Shown here piece by piece: positions 22,786 through 35,500 of a DNA stretch of 64,000 nt. Source of the DNA: Fremontodendron californicum (taxonomy: Eukaryota > Streptophyta > Magnoliopsida > Malvales > Malvaceae); NCBI GenBank assembly GCA_030761205.1, contig JAULJL010000010.1, positions 11,689,241 to 11,753,240 of the forward strand. Direction: 5' to 3'. Made by a program: the position numbers and the translations under genes. The number at the start of each line of letters is the position of its first letter. The first letter of the stretch is position 1. The notes beneath the pieces were generated by a model. It ran no database searches. It saw only the letters and a list, made by a program, of their open reading frames with translations, and had not been told where the DNA came from.

Positions 22786-23887
22786 ATGGGAAATGAACAA
22801 CTTGCCCGAATGGAGAGAATGGAAAGGGCTCAGGAGGAGTTAAGGGAAGAGTTGGCCAAATCTCAGACCGAATCGAGAGATCAAATGATTAAGTTGATGG
22901 AACTGGTGTCCGTCGCAGTTAAGGGAAATGGACACTTGGAGAATTCAACCCTAGGAGTAGAATCAAGAAATCAAGAGGGCAAAGAGGGTCAGCAAGAAGT
23001 CGTACTGACAAATGGTCAATCTGCGCAATACGAAAATTCTATCACCGGCAGTTGAAATGCCTTTCGTGTATATTCAACCCAACACAGGGGCACAAAAACA
23101 AATGCCAATTGCGGTAAATCTTGGGGCAATCCCGACATATCCTGTTGATATCCCAGACCTAGATGATCTTGCCAAACAAGAAAATAGGGCGAAACTGAAA
23201 AGGGTTGAAACAGCTGAATCACAAAAGAAGTTTCAGCTATTGGAAGAAAGGCTGAGGGCCGTGAAAGGGGCTGAGCTGTTTGGAAGCCTCGATGCTAAAG
23301 AGATGAGTTTAGTCTCTGGCTTAGTGATCCCACCTAAGTGCAAAATGCCAGATTTTGAGAAGTACAATGGGACCACCAATCTTTCCGCACATTTGATAAT
23401 GTATTGCAGGAAGATGATCGGACATGATAGTGATGAGAAGTTGCTTATCCACTGCTTCCAAGATAGCCTTACGGGGTCTGCCACTCGATGGTACAATCAA
23501 CTCACTCAAAGCAAGATCCGATCATGGACGGACTTGGCTAGGGCCTTCTTGGAACACTACAAACACGTATCTGACATGGTACCTGACAGACTATCCCTGC
23601 AAAACATGGAGAAGCAAGCTACTGAAAGCTTTAAACAGTATGCCCAAAAATAGAGGAACATGGCTACCCAGGTGCAGCCACCATTGACTGATAAAGAAAC
23701 TACGGTTCTCTTCATCAATACTTTGAAGGCACCATACTGTGAGAAGTTAATGGGGAATGCCACTAAGAATTTCACAGATATGGTCATATCTGGAGAGATG
23801 ATTGAAACCGCCATCAAAAGAGGAAAGATGGAAAGTGGAGAACAAGTCGTTAATGTGTGTTTCGAAAGAAAAAATGACTTCCTCTGA
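22786..23887 (+). pseudogene. Broken Gypsy gag (Tat/Ogre type)
   Basis: Gag capsid region. Starts at ATG 22786 with an E/R/Q-rich helical N-terminus (MGNEQLARMERMERAQEEL), changes frame near 23030, then holds the retrotransposon gag core: CKMPDFEKYNGTTNLSAHL, LLIHCFQDSLTGSATRWY and SFKQYAQK, the usual order in PF03732. A TAG at 23651-23653 interrupts the core at an expected Trp, and the frame resumes with LINTLKAPYCEKLMGNA-like sequence to 23887. No protease motif (D-S/T-G) or zinc knuckle follows: the sequence passes almost directly into RNase H at 23874. The joint may mark an internal deletion. Not functional. Confidence 0.8.
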
Positions 23888-24376
23888 GAAGAAAACTTGG
23901 AAAATGTATTTTGATGGCGCATCTAATGCCATGGGGCACGAGATCGATGCAGTGCTCATATCCCCTAAAGAAGATTATTATCCTTTCACTACCGGATTGG
24001 CTTTTGATTGTACAAACAATACCGCTGAGACGAAGCATGTACTATGGGTCTTCATGCTTCCATAGAAAGAAAAATCAAAACACTAGAGGTCTTCGAAGAT
24101 TCAGCCCTGGTAATATATCAACTGCGGGGAGAATGGGAAACCTGGGATGCAAAGTTAATCCAATATCGTGAGCTTATACTGAGATTGATTGAGGAATTCA
24201 AAGAGGTGGTTTTCAATTACTTGCCCCGAGAAGAAAATCAAATGGAAGATGCTTTAGCCACTTTGTCATCAATGTTTAAAGTGAATGAAGGGGCCGAAGT
24301 TGTGCAAATCAAGATGAGCAGATACGAGTCTCTTGCCCACTGCTTGAGTATCAAAGAAGCGGATGGTCACCCTTAG
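23874..24376 (+). pseudogene. RNase H domain remnant of Tat/Ogre-type pol
   Basis: RNase H degrades the RNA strand during reverse transcription. Visible motifs: WKMYFDGASNAMG (first catalytic Asp in FDG), DCTNNTAE (catalytic Glu), EDSALVIYQLRGEW (second Asp) and LPREENQMEDALATL near the end. A single-base deletion close to the Glu (about 24032) changes frame, and a TAG at 24374-24376 ends it at an expected Trp. Protease and reverse transcriptase, which should precede it, are absent. Whether it is the first or the extra RNase H of Tat elements cannot be decided by eye. Confidence 0.8.
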
Positions 24377-25603
24377 TATTACGTCATCTTGCAATACATC
24401 AAGAGTCAAAAGTACCCTGAACGAGCAATGAAAAATGATAAAAGAACCCTAAGAAGAATGGCAATGGGTTTTGTCTTAGATGGTGAATCCTTTACAAGAA
24501 AGGGAAAGACCAGTTTCTATTGAAGTGTGCTCTTTCTGTGAAAGCTCAGAGAATCCTTGAAGAGGTCCACAAAGGGATATGTGGCACCCACGCCAATGGC
24601 CATATGCTGGCTAAACAGATTATGAGGGCCGGATACTATTGGCTAACCATGGAAGGGGACTGCATCAATTATTCCCGGAAGTGCTATAAATGCCAGATAT
24701 ACGCCGACAAGACTCATGTACCGCCATCGTCGCATGTCATGACGGCTCCATGTCCATTTTCGATGTGGGGAATAGATATGATTAGGCCCATTACCCCGAA
24801 AGCTTCGAACGGACACTGTTTTATCCTAGTGGCCATAGACTACTTCACAAAGTGGGTAGAAGTAGCCTCTTACGCCAATGTGACAAAGTCAATGGTGTGC
24901 AGTTCGTCAAAAAAGATATTATATGCCGATATGGACTCCCAGAGAGAATAATCACAGACAATGCTCTCAATTTGAGCAATAAGATGATGAGGGAAATATG
25001 TACCCAGTTCAAGATCAACCATCATAACTCGACACCCTACCGTCCAAAAATGAATGGGGCAGTAGAAGCAGCCAATAAGAACATCAAGAAGATTGTTGAA
25101 AAGATGATTGATGTATACAAAGATTGGCATGAGATATTTCCTTTTGCTCTCTACGTATACCGTACTTCGGGTCGCACATCTACGAGGGCCACGTCATTTT
25201 CTTTGGTATACGGGATGGAAGCAGTGCTACCTATTGAGGTTGAAATCCCTTCACTTCGCGTTTTGATGGAAGTGGGCCTAGAAGAGACAAAATGGGTTAG
25301 AGCTCGCTATGAACAATTGAACCTCATCGAGGAGAAAAAGTTGAAAGCAATTTGTCATGGGCAGATGTATCAAAAAAGGATGATTTGAGCCCACAACAAC
25401 AAGGTTTACCCCAGGCAGTTTCGATACTGAGAAAAGTTTTCCCTATCGTGAAAGATCCTCACAGAAAATGGGCTCTGAATTGGGAAGGACCCTATGTGGT
25501 GAAAAGAGCTTTTTCTAGGGAAGCATTGATCTTAACTCGAATGGACGGTGATGACTTGAGAAATCCCGTGAACGCCGACGAATTGAAGAAATACTATGCT
25601 TGA
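24377..25603 (+). pseudogene. Integrase remnant with GPY/F domain
   Basis: Integrase inserts element cDNA into the genome. After a linker (24377-24519) comes the HHCC zinc domain (EEVHKGICGTHANGHMLAK..KCYKCQIY). The catalytic core follows with its first Asp in MWGIDMIRPI, second Asp in IITDNALNL and Glu in MNGAVEAANKN, with exactly 35 residues between the last two (D-35-E). The C-terminal GPY module is WEGPYVVKRAFS, ending ADELKKYYA at a TGA (25601-25603). Frameshifts near 24500, 24900 and 25400 and a stop at 25386-25388 inactivate it. The GPY/F module and its order after RNase H are typical of Gypsy chromoviral and Tat elements. Confidence 0.85.
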
Positions 25604-26940
25604 AGAAGAAAAGAAAAAGAAGAAGAAAGAAAAGTGTGATACCGTGCATGAGAGGATTCAAGTGACTCCAAATGTAAAAATGGAAATTCTATATATCTAT
25701 TTCCCCCTGAGGATTTCTATTCAATGAGAATATTCATGCTTGATATGATAAATGTCCATTCTTCATATTCCTTTCACTAAAAAGAAATTATCCCTAGTCA
25801 CCCCTTTGAGCCTTAGGAATTATTTCTTTCTTTAAACCTTGACCAAGGATTACCCTCTACACTAGGGGGCAAATGCGAGAAAAACCCTTCTAAAAAAAAA
25901 ATCATGGTGAAAAGAGCCATCATAAACAAAAATCCTCGTGTCAAAAAGAGCCATAAAAAAAAAGTGTGATATCAAAGAATGGCAAATGAAAGCCAAGAAT
26001 GAAAAGAAACAAATTCAAAAAGGAGGAAAGTCCAAAAATGACAAATGATTCAAAAATGAATCATCCTCATGAAATGATCCTTGATTAGATCACCCTTAAA
26101 CATATTTTGGGCCTATTTATCCTTTCTTTCTAAAACCGAACCTTGGCCTACATTACGTGCTTTAAACTTCATTTTAATCAAGCATGGGTATTTAACTTTA
26201 GAGGCTTTTCTCAGATTTCATCCCATCTTTTGAATTGTCATTTTTACCTTGGAAGCATTTGGAATTCTCAGATAAATTGGTAGGAAAAAAAAAAGCAAAA
26301 AAAAAAAAAAGAGAAAATGAAAAAAGACTGTAAAATGAGAGGTTTAAGCCGAAAACCCAAAAAGGGTGACTTAAAATCGAACGGGGAACACTTGGGTTGA
26401 AAACCCGCAAATGGTGGCCCAAGTACTGATAAAAATCAAAGCTCCATGTAAAGGGGGAGAAAATATCAAAAAATTAGAGAATAGGGGTAAAGCTCAATCT
26501 AAAGCAACAGCAGAAGTCGAGAACTCACCGAAGCAAATGGCAAGCTCAAAAGATATTTCAGAGGAATTAAAACAAGAAAGGTCCAGGATATTCCGTGGCT
26601 GGGGCATCTATACCTTCTCCTTTGCATTTTCCTTTTAATCCTTGATATTCATCTTTATTATCTAAACTTTTTTGCAATGAACTCATGTTGGCCCTTTCGG
26701 TGCATATGGTTGTTTCATACCATCTTTCATATATGTTGTGATGCATTTTTGAGTGTTATCAAATTGAATGATGATTAGTAAATATAAAAATCTTTAAATG
26801 AAAAGATTTCTTTGCATTACTATGGAGTAGATTTAAATTTTAGAACAGGTTTGGAAACCACTAAAGTTTGGAGAAAATCGAGAAACCCATAATGCTGAGA
26901 AACTCATCAAGTTAGGCAAACATTGGATGCACTAAACATG
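25604..26940 (+). other. 3' noncoding region of the Tat/Ogre-type element, first part
   Basis: A/G-rich then mixed sequence after integrase. ORFs here (61-75 codons) have no motif. Nothing gene-like recognised. Such long 3' regions are normal in this lineage. Confidence 0.5.
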
Positions 26941-27165
26941 TCAATCCAAGATACAGAGAAAAGCTCATCAAGAAGGGCAAATCAGAGATAGATTGGGGAC
27001 ACTGTCAAAGCCAAAACTTGTGGATCACGGTGAAACCATAGAGAAGAGCTCATCAAGTAGAGCAACTCAGAGATAGATTGGAAACACCGTTACAAAGTCA
27101 AAACTTGTAGATCACGATGAAACCATAAAGAAGAGCTCATCAAGTAGAGCAAACAGTGGAGTTGA
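26890..27165 (+). repeat. ~86-bp tandem repeat in the 3' noncoding region
   Basis: AGCTCATCAAG(A/T)AG(G/A)GCAAA recurs at 26962, 27047 and 27134, with GATAGATTGG and AAAACTTGT(G/A)GATCACG between them. A more diverged copy lies near 26900. Spacing 85-87 bp. Confidence 0.7.
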
Positions 27166-27374
27166 AAAGATTCGTGAACCTTAATGAAATCATGGATTAA
27201 AACCCATAACAATCATGTAATTGCATTCATCCCTAGGGAACATGCATTTTACAAACAATTGCAAAACCTGTCATCAACATCGCTGCATTTGACTAACATT
27301 GCATAAATCAGGGAAATTTTTCTTTCTTAAGTCCAACACAGCTAGCACAAAAGGAAGTAAGACATCCATAATTT

Positions 27375-27722
27375 TCTTGGACAAGACAACTAGATTTCTC
27401 GGACAAGACATCCAAATTTTCCTGGACAAGACAACCAGATTTCAGACAAGACATCCAATTTTCCTGGACAAGACAACCAGATTTCTCGGAAAAGACATCC
27501 AACTTTTCCTGGACAAGATAGCCAAATTTCTCCAAACAAGACAACCAGATTTCGGACAAGACATCCAATTTTCTTGGACAAGACAACCAGATTTCTCAGA
27601 CAAGACATCCAACTTTTCCTGGACAAGACAACCAGGTTTCGAACAAGACATCCAATTTTCCTAGACAAGACAACCAGGTTTTTCGGACAAGACAACAGAC
27701 TTTTCGGACAGGACATTCAAGT
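27375..27722 (+). repeat. GGACAAGACATCC/GGACAAGACAACC minisatellite
   Basis: Alternating half-units GGACAAGACATCCAATTTTCC and GGACAAGACAACCAGATTTC form a ~43-bp unit repeated about eight times. Hypervariable tandem repeats between pol and the 3' LTR are described for Tat/Ogre elements and can seed satellites. ORFs on both strands here are repeat artefacts. Confidence 0.8.
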
Positions 27723-28075
27723 TTTGCAAATCGAACTTGTTTCCTTAAGACGAGTCGAGACTTGATTAGTCAGGGAACTCGATTTAAGGACAAATCTTTT
27801 GTTTTGGTCAAAGCTGCACCAAGATAAGGTAAGGCCCTAGGACTTCTCTTGCAAATTGAAATCGTTTCTTGAAGACAGGTCGAGCCTTGATTAGTCAAGA
27901 AACTCAATTTAAGGACAGATTTCTTTTATTTTATTTTATGGTTTGCAAAATAAATGAAAAAAATAGAAATTCCCTTTTCTATCCTTCACATGTGATTTCA
28001 CTGACCGAAAAAAATTATTGACTAGTTTATCTTTGCCTGATTCCTGATTCTCAGCAATAGTCAAAGAGGGGCAGC
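27723..28075 (+). other. Region before the 3' LTR with polypurine tract
   Basis: Noncoding. AAAGAGGGGCAGC (28063-28075) directly precedes the 3' LTR and is the likely polypurine tract that primes plus-strand DNA synthesis. A ~90-bp direct duplication with GGTCGAGCCTTGATTAGTCA-like words lies at about 27735-27925. Confidence 0.6.
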
Positions 28076-31000
28076 TGTAGACACCTAATTTTGTTCGGGC
28101 CCCCTAAACTGGGCAGATTCTCTTTTTCAACTCCTCGAAACGAAAAGAGACTTCCACATTTCCACAGATGGGTCTCAAAGACTTTGTTTCGGAGGTCAGC
28201 AAAAAAAGTCAACTCATAAAAAGTCAACACCAAAAAAGTCAACCACTAAAAAGTCAACTTTAAGTAAAAATCAAGATTCGAAGTTGAATTGAACAAAGGC
28301 GAAATAATTTTAATAATCTGAGGTCTACAACGAAAGATATAGAGTTCAGAAGATGGGTTGCAAAAATTCAGTGTAGAGGAAGACCTAATCCGAAAAATTT
28401 GGGGAAAACTGCAAAGATGGCCCAATTCGATGAAATTGAGGCCCCTAGTTGATAAAGGATGAATAAAAAAAATAGCCCTAGGCCCAGTTTGAAGTGGATC
28501 CCAAGGAAGAGCCGGTTAGAGCAAAAACGAAAAAAAATGAGAAAATTCTCAAGTTTGAGAAAGAGAAAACTAAATTGCAGGTGAATTTGACCGTAAAAAT
28601 TGGGCGTTTTTGGACAAACTCAAATTCAATATTGGACAAAGGAAGTGGAAAAAGAAAATCTGGAAATCGGACCCATTTTGATTAAAACTAAGGTTTCGGA
28701 GGTTGAAGGGCAATCTTAGAAAATCCCAAAGATAATTCCAGGAAAAATAGCAAACGAGCTCGAAAATTTATGAAAACTTCCAGATCTGAGTTTTACAATT
28801 TTTGGAAGAGATTGGTGAAGAAAAATCCGGAATTAGAGCTCATTTGAAAAATGGCAAAGTTCGATTGCACTAACCCAAAATTCTAAAAGATAATTCCGAG
28901 AAAAATAGCAAACGAGCTAGGAAAATTATGAAAACTTTCAAATCTGAGTTTCATAATTTTTGGAAGAGATTGGTGTAGAAAAATCCGGAATTGGAGCTCA
29001 TTTGAAAAATGGCAAAGTTTGGGTGCACTAACATGAAATTCCAAAAGATAATTTCGCGAAAAATAGCAAACAAGCTCGAAAAGTTATAAAAAATTTCAGA
29101 TCTGAGTTTTGTAATTTTGGAAGAGATTGGTGAAGAAAAATTCAGAATTGGAGCTCAAATGAAAAAGGCTGAATTTGGGAGGCACTAAACCGAAATTTTA
29201 GAGAAAAATCCAAGAAAAAATAGAGAATGGACTCGGAAAAATGTGAAAACTTCCAGAACCAAGTTTTATATTGGATGGGATGATTTGGAAAAGGCAAATC
29301 TGAAATTGGGGTCAATTTTTAATTAAATTAAGTTCGGGGGGCAAAAAAGTAATTTTACCGAAGAAACCGAAAAGGGACCAATTTTGCAAAATTAAAAAGT
29401 GAAAAAATGAAGGAAATTCTGGAATATTGCTGGCCTTGGCCGGCCAGCTTAATGGAGAGGGATGAGATTTGATTAATTCCATCCAATGGTCACTATCAAA
29501 TGGCAAGATGTCATTTTTATTGTCTTGCAAGTGGTCCTTCCTCATCCAATGGCCTAGGTGTTTTGTAAAAAGATGAGTACATCCTTCAATGGCCAAGATC
29601 AAATGGAAAGATGTCATTTTTATTGTCATAAAAATATCTTTGATCCAATGGCTTAGATTGTTAGAGAAAAAATGAGCACAATTCATCCAAGGGCTCAAAT
29701 GCCATTCAGCCAAGAGAGTGGGAGAGAGGTTTTCATCCAATGGCCTAGGTACATTGTAAAAGATGAGTACATCCTTCAAGGGCCAAGATCAAATGTCAAG
29801 ATGTCTTATTTTCATGCAAATATCCTTATCGAATGGCTTAGATTGTTAGAGAAAAGATGAGCACAGTTCATCCAAGAGCTCACCTTGCATTCGACCATGA
29901 GGAAGAGAGGAGGAGGGGATGTTTTATTTCTTAAGTTCGCTGGTCATTTGAGAGGGAAAGGAAGTAGCTAATTTGGCAAGAAAAGAAATTTGAAAGAAAA
30001 GGAAGAGAGAGTTACCTAAGAAAGTTAGGAAGGTAGCCATTCATCCCTTGCTCTTGCATCATTTCTTCTTCATTCTCATGTGTTCTTCTTTGTTTTCCAT
30101 GTGAATTCTACCTCTTTTCTTGTGAAAATAAAAGTTTTGAAATGTTTTTTAAGCTTTCATCTTTTCCTTTTCATCAAAAAAAGAAGAAAACAATGTTTAC
30201 TAATCTTTTTCATCATGGCCGAACCTTGCTTATGCGTGCCATGATTTTTTCTATTTTGCATGTTTGATGTGGAAAACATGATTGTGGAAGGTTTATATTT
30301 CTTTTTATGTTTTGATTTTTTAAAATAAATGAAGTAAAAGAGGTTGAAAGGCTTCATGATCTTGATAAAAATCAAGTGATCATGGTTAGGGGCTATGCCC
30401 ATTATGCCAACCATGGAGCTCACCTCTATTTTTTTAGTTTGCTTGGTTTATTTTCTAATTTTTGAGACGGAAAGGCTTCATGATCTTGATAAAAATCAAG
30501 TGATCATGGTTAGGGGAGGGCTATGCCCATTGTACCAACCATGGAGCTCACTTTCCTTGTTCATTGTTTGCTTATTTTTATTACTTCCACGCTTTTCCAC
30601 GTATCTTTGGTCATGTTCTTTGCATTATCTTCATGCCTTAATAGTTTTTGCATCATTTTCATATCATATTAACTTCCTACACTATTCGACCAGCCCCTTG
30701 TATTTTTGGTTCATGCCATGTATTGCATAATATTTAGTTATGTTATACATCTTAGGTCTTATGCTATGTCATTTTGCATTTTGAGTTTATGACATTTCCT
30801 ACACCATTTGGCCAACCCTTGTATATTTTGGTTCATGTCATGTCTTGCATCATATTTGATTATGTCATGCATCTTAGGTCATGTAGCTATGTCATGCATC
30901 TTAAGTCATTTTCCATGTCATCTTAGAATAGGTTATTTTCGGCTATGTCATGTCATTCTAGTGGTTATGTCATCATTTTATGCCATGTCATCCTTATATA

Positions 31001-32579
31001 ACATGTCACTTTCCATTTCAGTTAAGGTCTAGGTTCATTTCATGCCATGTCATCCATTATAACATGTTAGTATCATGTCCTTTAAGGTTATGTCATTGTC
31101 ATGCCATTCCATTTTTCATGTCATTTAAAGTTTAGGTCCATTTCATGCAATGTCATCATTTTATGCCATGTCACTTATGCCATGTCATCATTTTATGCCA
31201 TGCACTTATGCCATGTCATCCATATAACATGTCATGCCATGTCATTTATGGTTTAGGTGTATTTTCTTGCCACGTCATTCATGCCATGTTATCATTTCAC
31301 GCCATTCGCCCATCCACATGCCATCACCATGCATTTGGCCATTCACATGCCATCACCATGTCATTCGGCCACCATGACATGTATTCATGTTTTATGTCAT
31401 TTATGCCATATCATTCATATAGCATGCCATTTGCCATGTCATTTAGTGTTTGAGCTCATTTCATACCATGATTAAGCATGTCAAGCCATTCATGCCATTA
31501 CCATGACCATTCGGCTACCATGACATTTCCTTCATGTCATTTTATTTTCATGACACATCCATATCTCATGCCATGTCACTTGGTTTGCCATGTCATTATG
31601 CTTATCTAGCTTTAGTTTGCCGTGTCATTTTCATTCACATGTCATGTATTATCATGCTATGCTATTCATAACATTTTTAATAAATACGGTAATATTCTCG
31701 AGATTAAATAATTCATGATTTTCTCTGTTGGGTCTGCCGGGGAGGATATCATTAATTATTATTAATAAAGGAATATCATTTTCCAAACAAAAGGTGATTC
31801 GAAAAATTTTGAAATAAATAAATTTTTTTATGTTTTGCCGGGGAACATGAAAAGATTTTGGTATTAATAAATTCCGAGCCATTCTCAAATAATGTCATTC
31901 ATATGTCATGTCGTTTTCATGCTATGTCATTTGTTTGCCATGTCAATTTCATTCACATGTCATTCATTCTTATGCCATGTCATTCATATGTCATGTTGTT
32001 TTCATGCTATGACATTCATATGCCATGCCATCCATTTACATGTCATTCATTCATGTGCCATGTCACTTAGACTATGTTATGTCATTTTCATGCTATGTCA
32101 TTCATATGTCATGTAATCCATTCATTCATGTGTCATATCACTTAGATTATGTCATGTCTATCACTTAGATTATGTCATGTCATTCTCATACTATGTCATT
32201 CATATGTCATATAATGCATTCACATGCCATATCATTCATTTAGTATGCCACGTCACCATTTGTTCATGCCATGCCATTTACGCCATGTCCTACATAAATT
32301 AGGTCATGTATATGTTATGTCATCCACTCTCATGCCATGCCATTATGACATGTCATTCACATGTCATTTATATGTCATGTCATTTTGGTTGTCATGTCGA
32401 TTTTATTCACATGACATGTCGTTTTGCATGCCATTTCGATTTCATTCACATGACATTCATTTATATGCCATATCATTTTGCATGCCTTGTTGATTTCATT
32501 CACATAACATTCATTCTTATGCCATGTCATATGCCATATCATTTTCCATGCCATGTCGATTTCATTCACATAACATTTA
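28076..32579 (+). repeat. 3' LTR of the Tat/Ogre-type element, left part
   Basis: Starts TGTAGACACCTAATTTTG. It is collinear with the 5' LTR through the 157-bp repeats (four copies), the ~195-bp duplication and the ATGCCATGTCATT array, and breaks off near 32579 inside the 66-bp repeat zone. It continues at about 36990. About 190 bp of LTR, judged against 18545-18735 of the 5' LTR, is missing at the break. Confidence 0.85.
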
Positions 32580-35500
32580 TCACAACCTAAAAAATAACAA
32601 GTCTCATCGCAAGACTTTATTATTCGTTAAGCGTGACATTAAAAAAAAACCGAGGAAAAGTCGACTTAATTCCTCTAGAAGAATTAAGGTTTTGAAAATG
32701 ACCTTGAAAAAGACATGGAGTCGCCATCAATCTTTTTTAGCTAGGTGTGATCGGCCACCTATTAAAATCGGTTTTATAAAATATTTTAAAATTAATTAAA
32801 ACCAATTTCAAGTCTGCGTTTTAAAACCAGAAAAATCAAAGGAACGGGTTCGGGACTCGGTTTCGTGTGGGGAAGGATTAGCACCCCCACAACGCCCGTA
32901 TAAAACGGTACCTTATTAATCATGTGTTATTTCAAGTCTCGGTAAAAAAGTCGGTTTTAAATTTAATATTTCAAGTTAATTCCCAATTTAAAGAAAAATA
33001 ATTCCATTTTTAATTGAAAATGATCCGGAATTTATAAATTCAAAATTTTCCTATATTCCCCAACAAACGTGGCAAAATATTAAAATTTTTATTAATTTGG
33101 AAAACTTTCTGAATCATTCTTATTTTAAAGAAGATATTCTGTTATTAATGATAATTGATGATATTCTCCCTAGCAAACCCGGCAGAGAACTTATGAATTA
33201 TTTTAACTCGAAAATATCTTTATTTTATTGAAAATCATTACCTTTTTTAAAACATTTTAAAAAATATGAATATGTATGACATAAATAAAATGACATAGCA
33301 AAGTCTAAATAATATAGTGCAACCTAAATGATATGATATAATTTAAATGTCTTAGTATATTCTAAATGAAATGAAATATCCTAAGTTATATGATATATTC
33401 TAAATGAAATGAAATGACCTAGGTAACATAATATATTCTATATGAAATGTAATATCCTAAGTCATATGATATATTCTAAATGAAATAAAATATCCTAAAT
33501 GACATAATATATCCTAAATGAAATGAAATGCCTAGGTAATATAATATATTCTACATGAAATGAAATGACCTAGGTAACATAATATATTCTATATGAAATG
33601 AAACAATTTAAATGACATGGCAAATATGAATGATATGGCATATAGTTTAAATGACATGAAATATAATATAATGCTATCATATAATATGCATGAAAATAAA
33701 AATAAAAACAATAATGTATGAACATAGTATATGCAAATAATATGACAAAAATAACTAAATAAAAAGCATAGGATATCATGAAATATTCAAAACCATATAA
33801 TAAACAATATAACATCAAAAAATATAAATCAAAATAATAACAATACCATAGGAATTATCATAGCAAAAATCACATATTATATAAAATGCATGAATATGAA
33901 AAATGCAATGCATGAAAATGTATTTTTTCTTTTAATTAAGGAAATCCGTATATCTAAAAAGATATCCTGCTACCTTAGAAAATTATATCAAATTAAATAT
34001 TCTAAAACCAAAATACTTTGTGATTGTTTGAAAACAATTTTGAAAAGCTTTTAGATTAAAAATAAAAACTTAGCTAAACCCTTTTTTAAATGGCTCTAAT
34101 TTTCTAAGTTTAAAATCCCGGACTTGACCACCCTTAACCCGAGACTTAAAAAATCATTTTTAGAGTTTAAAAAGGCTTAGAAACTACCCTAAGTCAGTAG
34201 CTAAACTTCCTAATCAGCCCCCTCTAAGTAACTTAACCAAAACAGAAAAATGATTTTCCTTCAAATTCAATTATGACTCCACTGTCCAGTTTTAAACTAC
34301 GATTTTTACCCTATTTTTAAAAATTCAAAAACATCTAGAAAAATACTGGAGACTCAAAACATGTAAAACTACACGGTAAAAAATCGGCTTAATTTTCTGA
34401 TTAAAGATGACTTCCCAGAAAAATCGGGAAAGTACAAGTACTGGGTGAAAAAACTGTTTTGCCAAAACACATTTTCTGCCTTTGATAAAATCATTTAAAA
34501 ATCAAAGTAAAAATATTTGAGACTCTCTAAAAGACTTACAAATAGTAGCTAACACTGTTGAAAAGTTAGGCAAAAATTGGCTAAGTAAAAAAATCACAAA
34601 GGTAGAATAATCAATTTGACAACTCTTTAATTTTCCACAAGTATGCTCAGGAGAGCATGACTTTGAACCATTGATTGGCCTAAGTCATAAGTCAAGTGGC
34701 ATGGACATGAAATGAATGAAAAATACATAAAATATGATGCATGAAATGCATGATTTTAAACCTAAATGTCATGAAAAATGCATGGCATCAATAAAATGAC
34801 CTAGACCTGAATGAACTTGCATGGCATTTAATGCAACCTAGGTCTAAAATGCATGGATATGCATGGCAAAACAAACCAATTATACATCTAAAATATGCAT
34901 GGCAATAACACAAACACAAGGCATGCTTAAACAAAATACTCAACCAAATGTCATGAAAATGCAAACCTATCAACTAACATAACAAACATGCACACACAAA
35001 GCAAATAAATGAGGTGGCCGAATGGCCTCATGTTCAAAATGAGCATGGCATTTTTACAAGCACTTGATATACTAACATGCTTAATTAAAGAATAACACTC
35101 AAATCATGCAAATATAAAGTAGAGGCATGAAAACCACCAAGCATTTTCACAAACACATGGATTACAAAATATAAAACATAAACAAACTTAAACATTTTGA
35201 AAACAGAAAATAAAAAATGCAAGAACATGATAATAGACTCATAAATGGAAATAAACAAGCAACCAAATTAAAACAAGCTTCAAGTCTATGTAGTAGAAGA
35301 AAATTTAAAACATCATGACTTATTTAATATCAAAAATAACATGAAATAACAAAGCAAACAGCAACTAAAAAAAAAAAACTGGGCCATTCGGCCATGTCAA
35401 AGAACAAGGGAAAAAAAATATTTCAAGAACTTTTTATAAGAAAAGATGAAGAAAGAACTTAAAGAAGAACATTAAAAACACTTATTTAAAAAGAAAAATC

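Noticed and set aside
27299..27765. Repeat-rich ORFs on both strands (LDKTTRF and LVVLSRK units) that look like a repeat protein
   Set aside because: They open on both strands because a ~43-bp minisatellite lacks stops; they lie in the 3' noncoding part of a retrotransposon.
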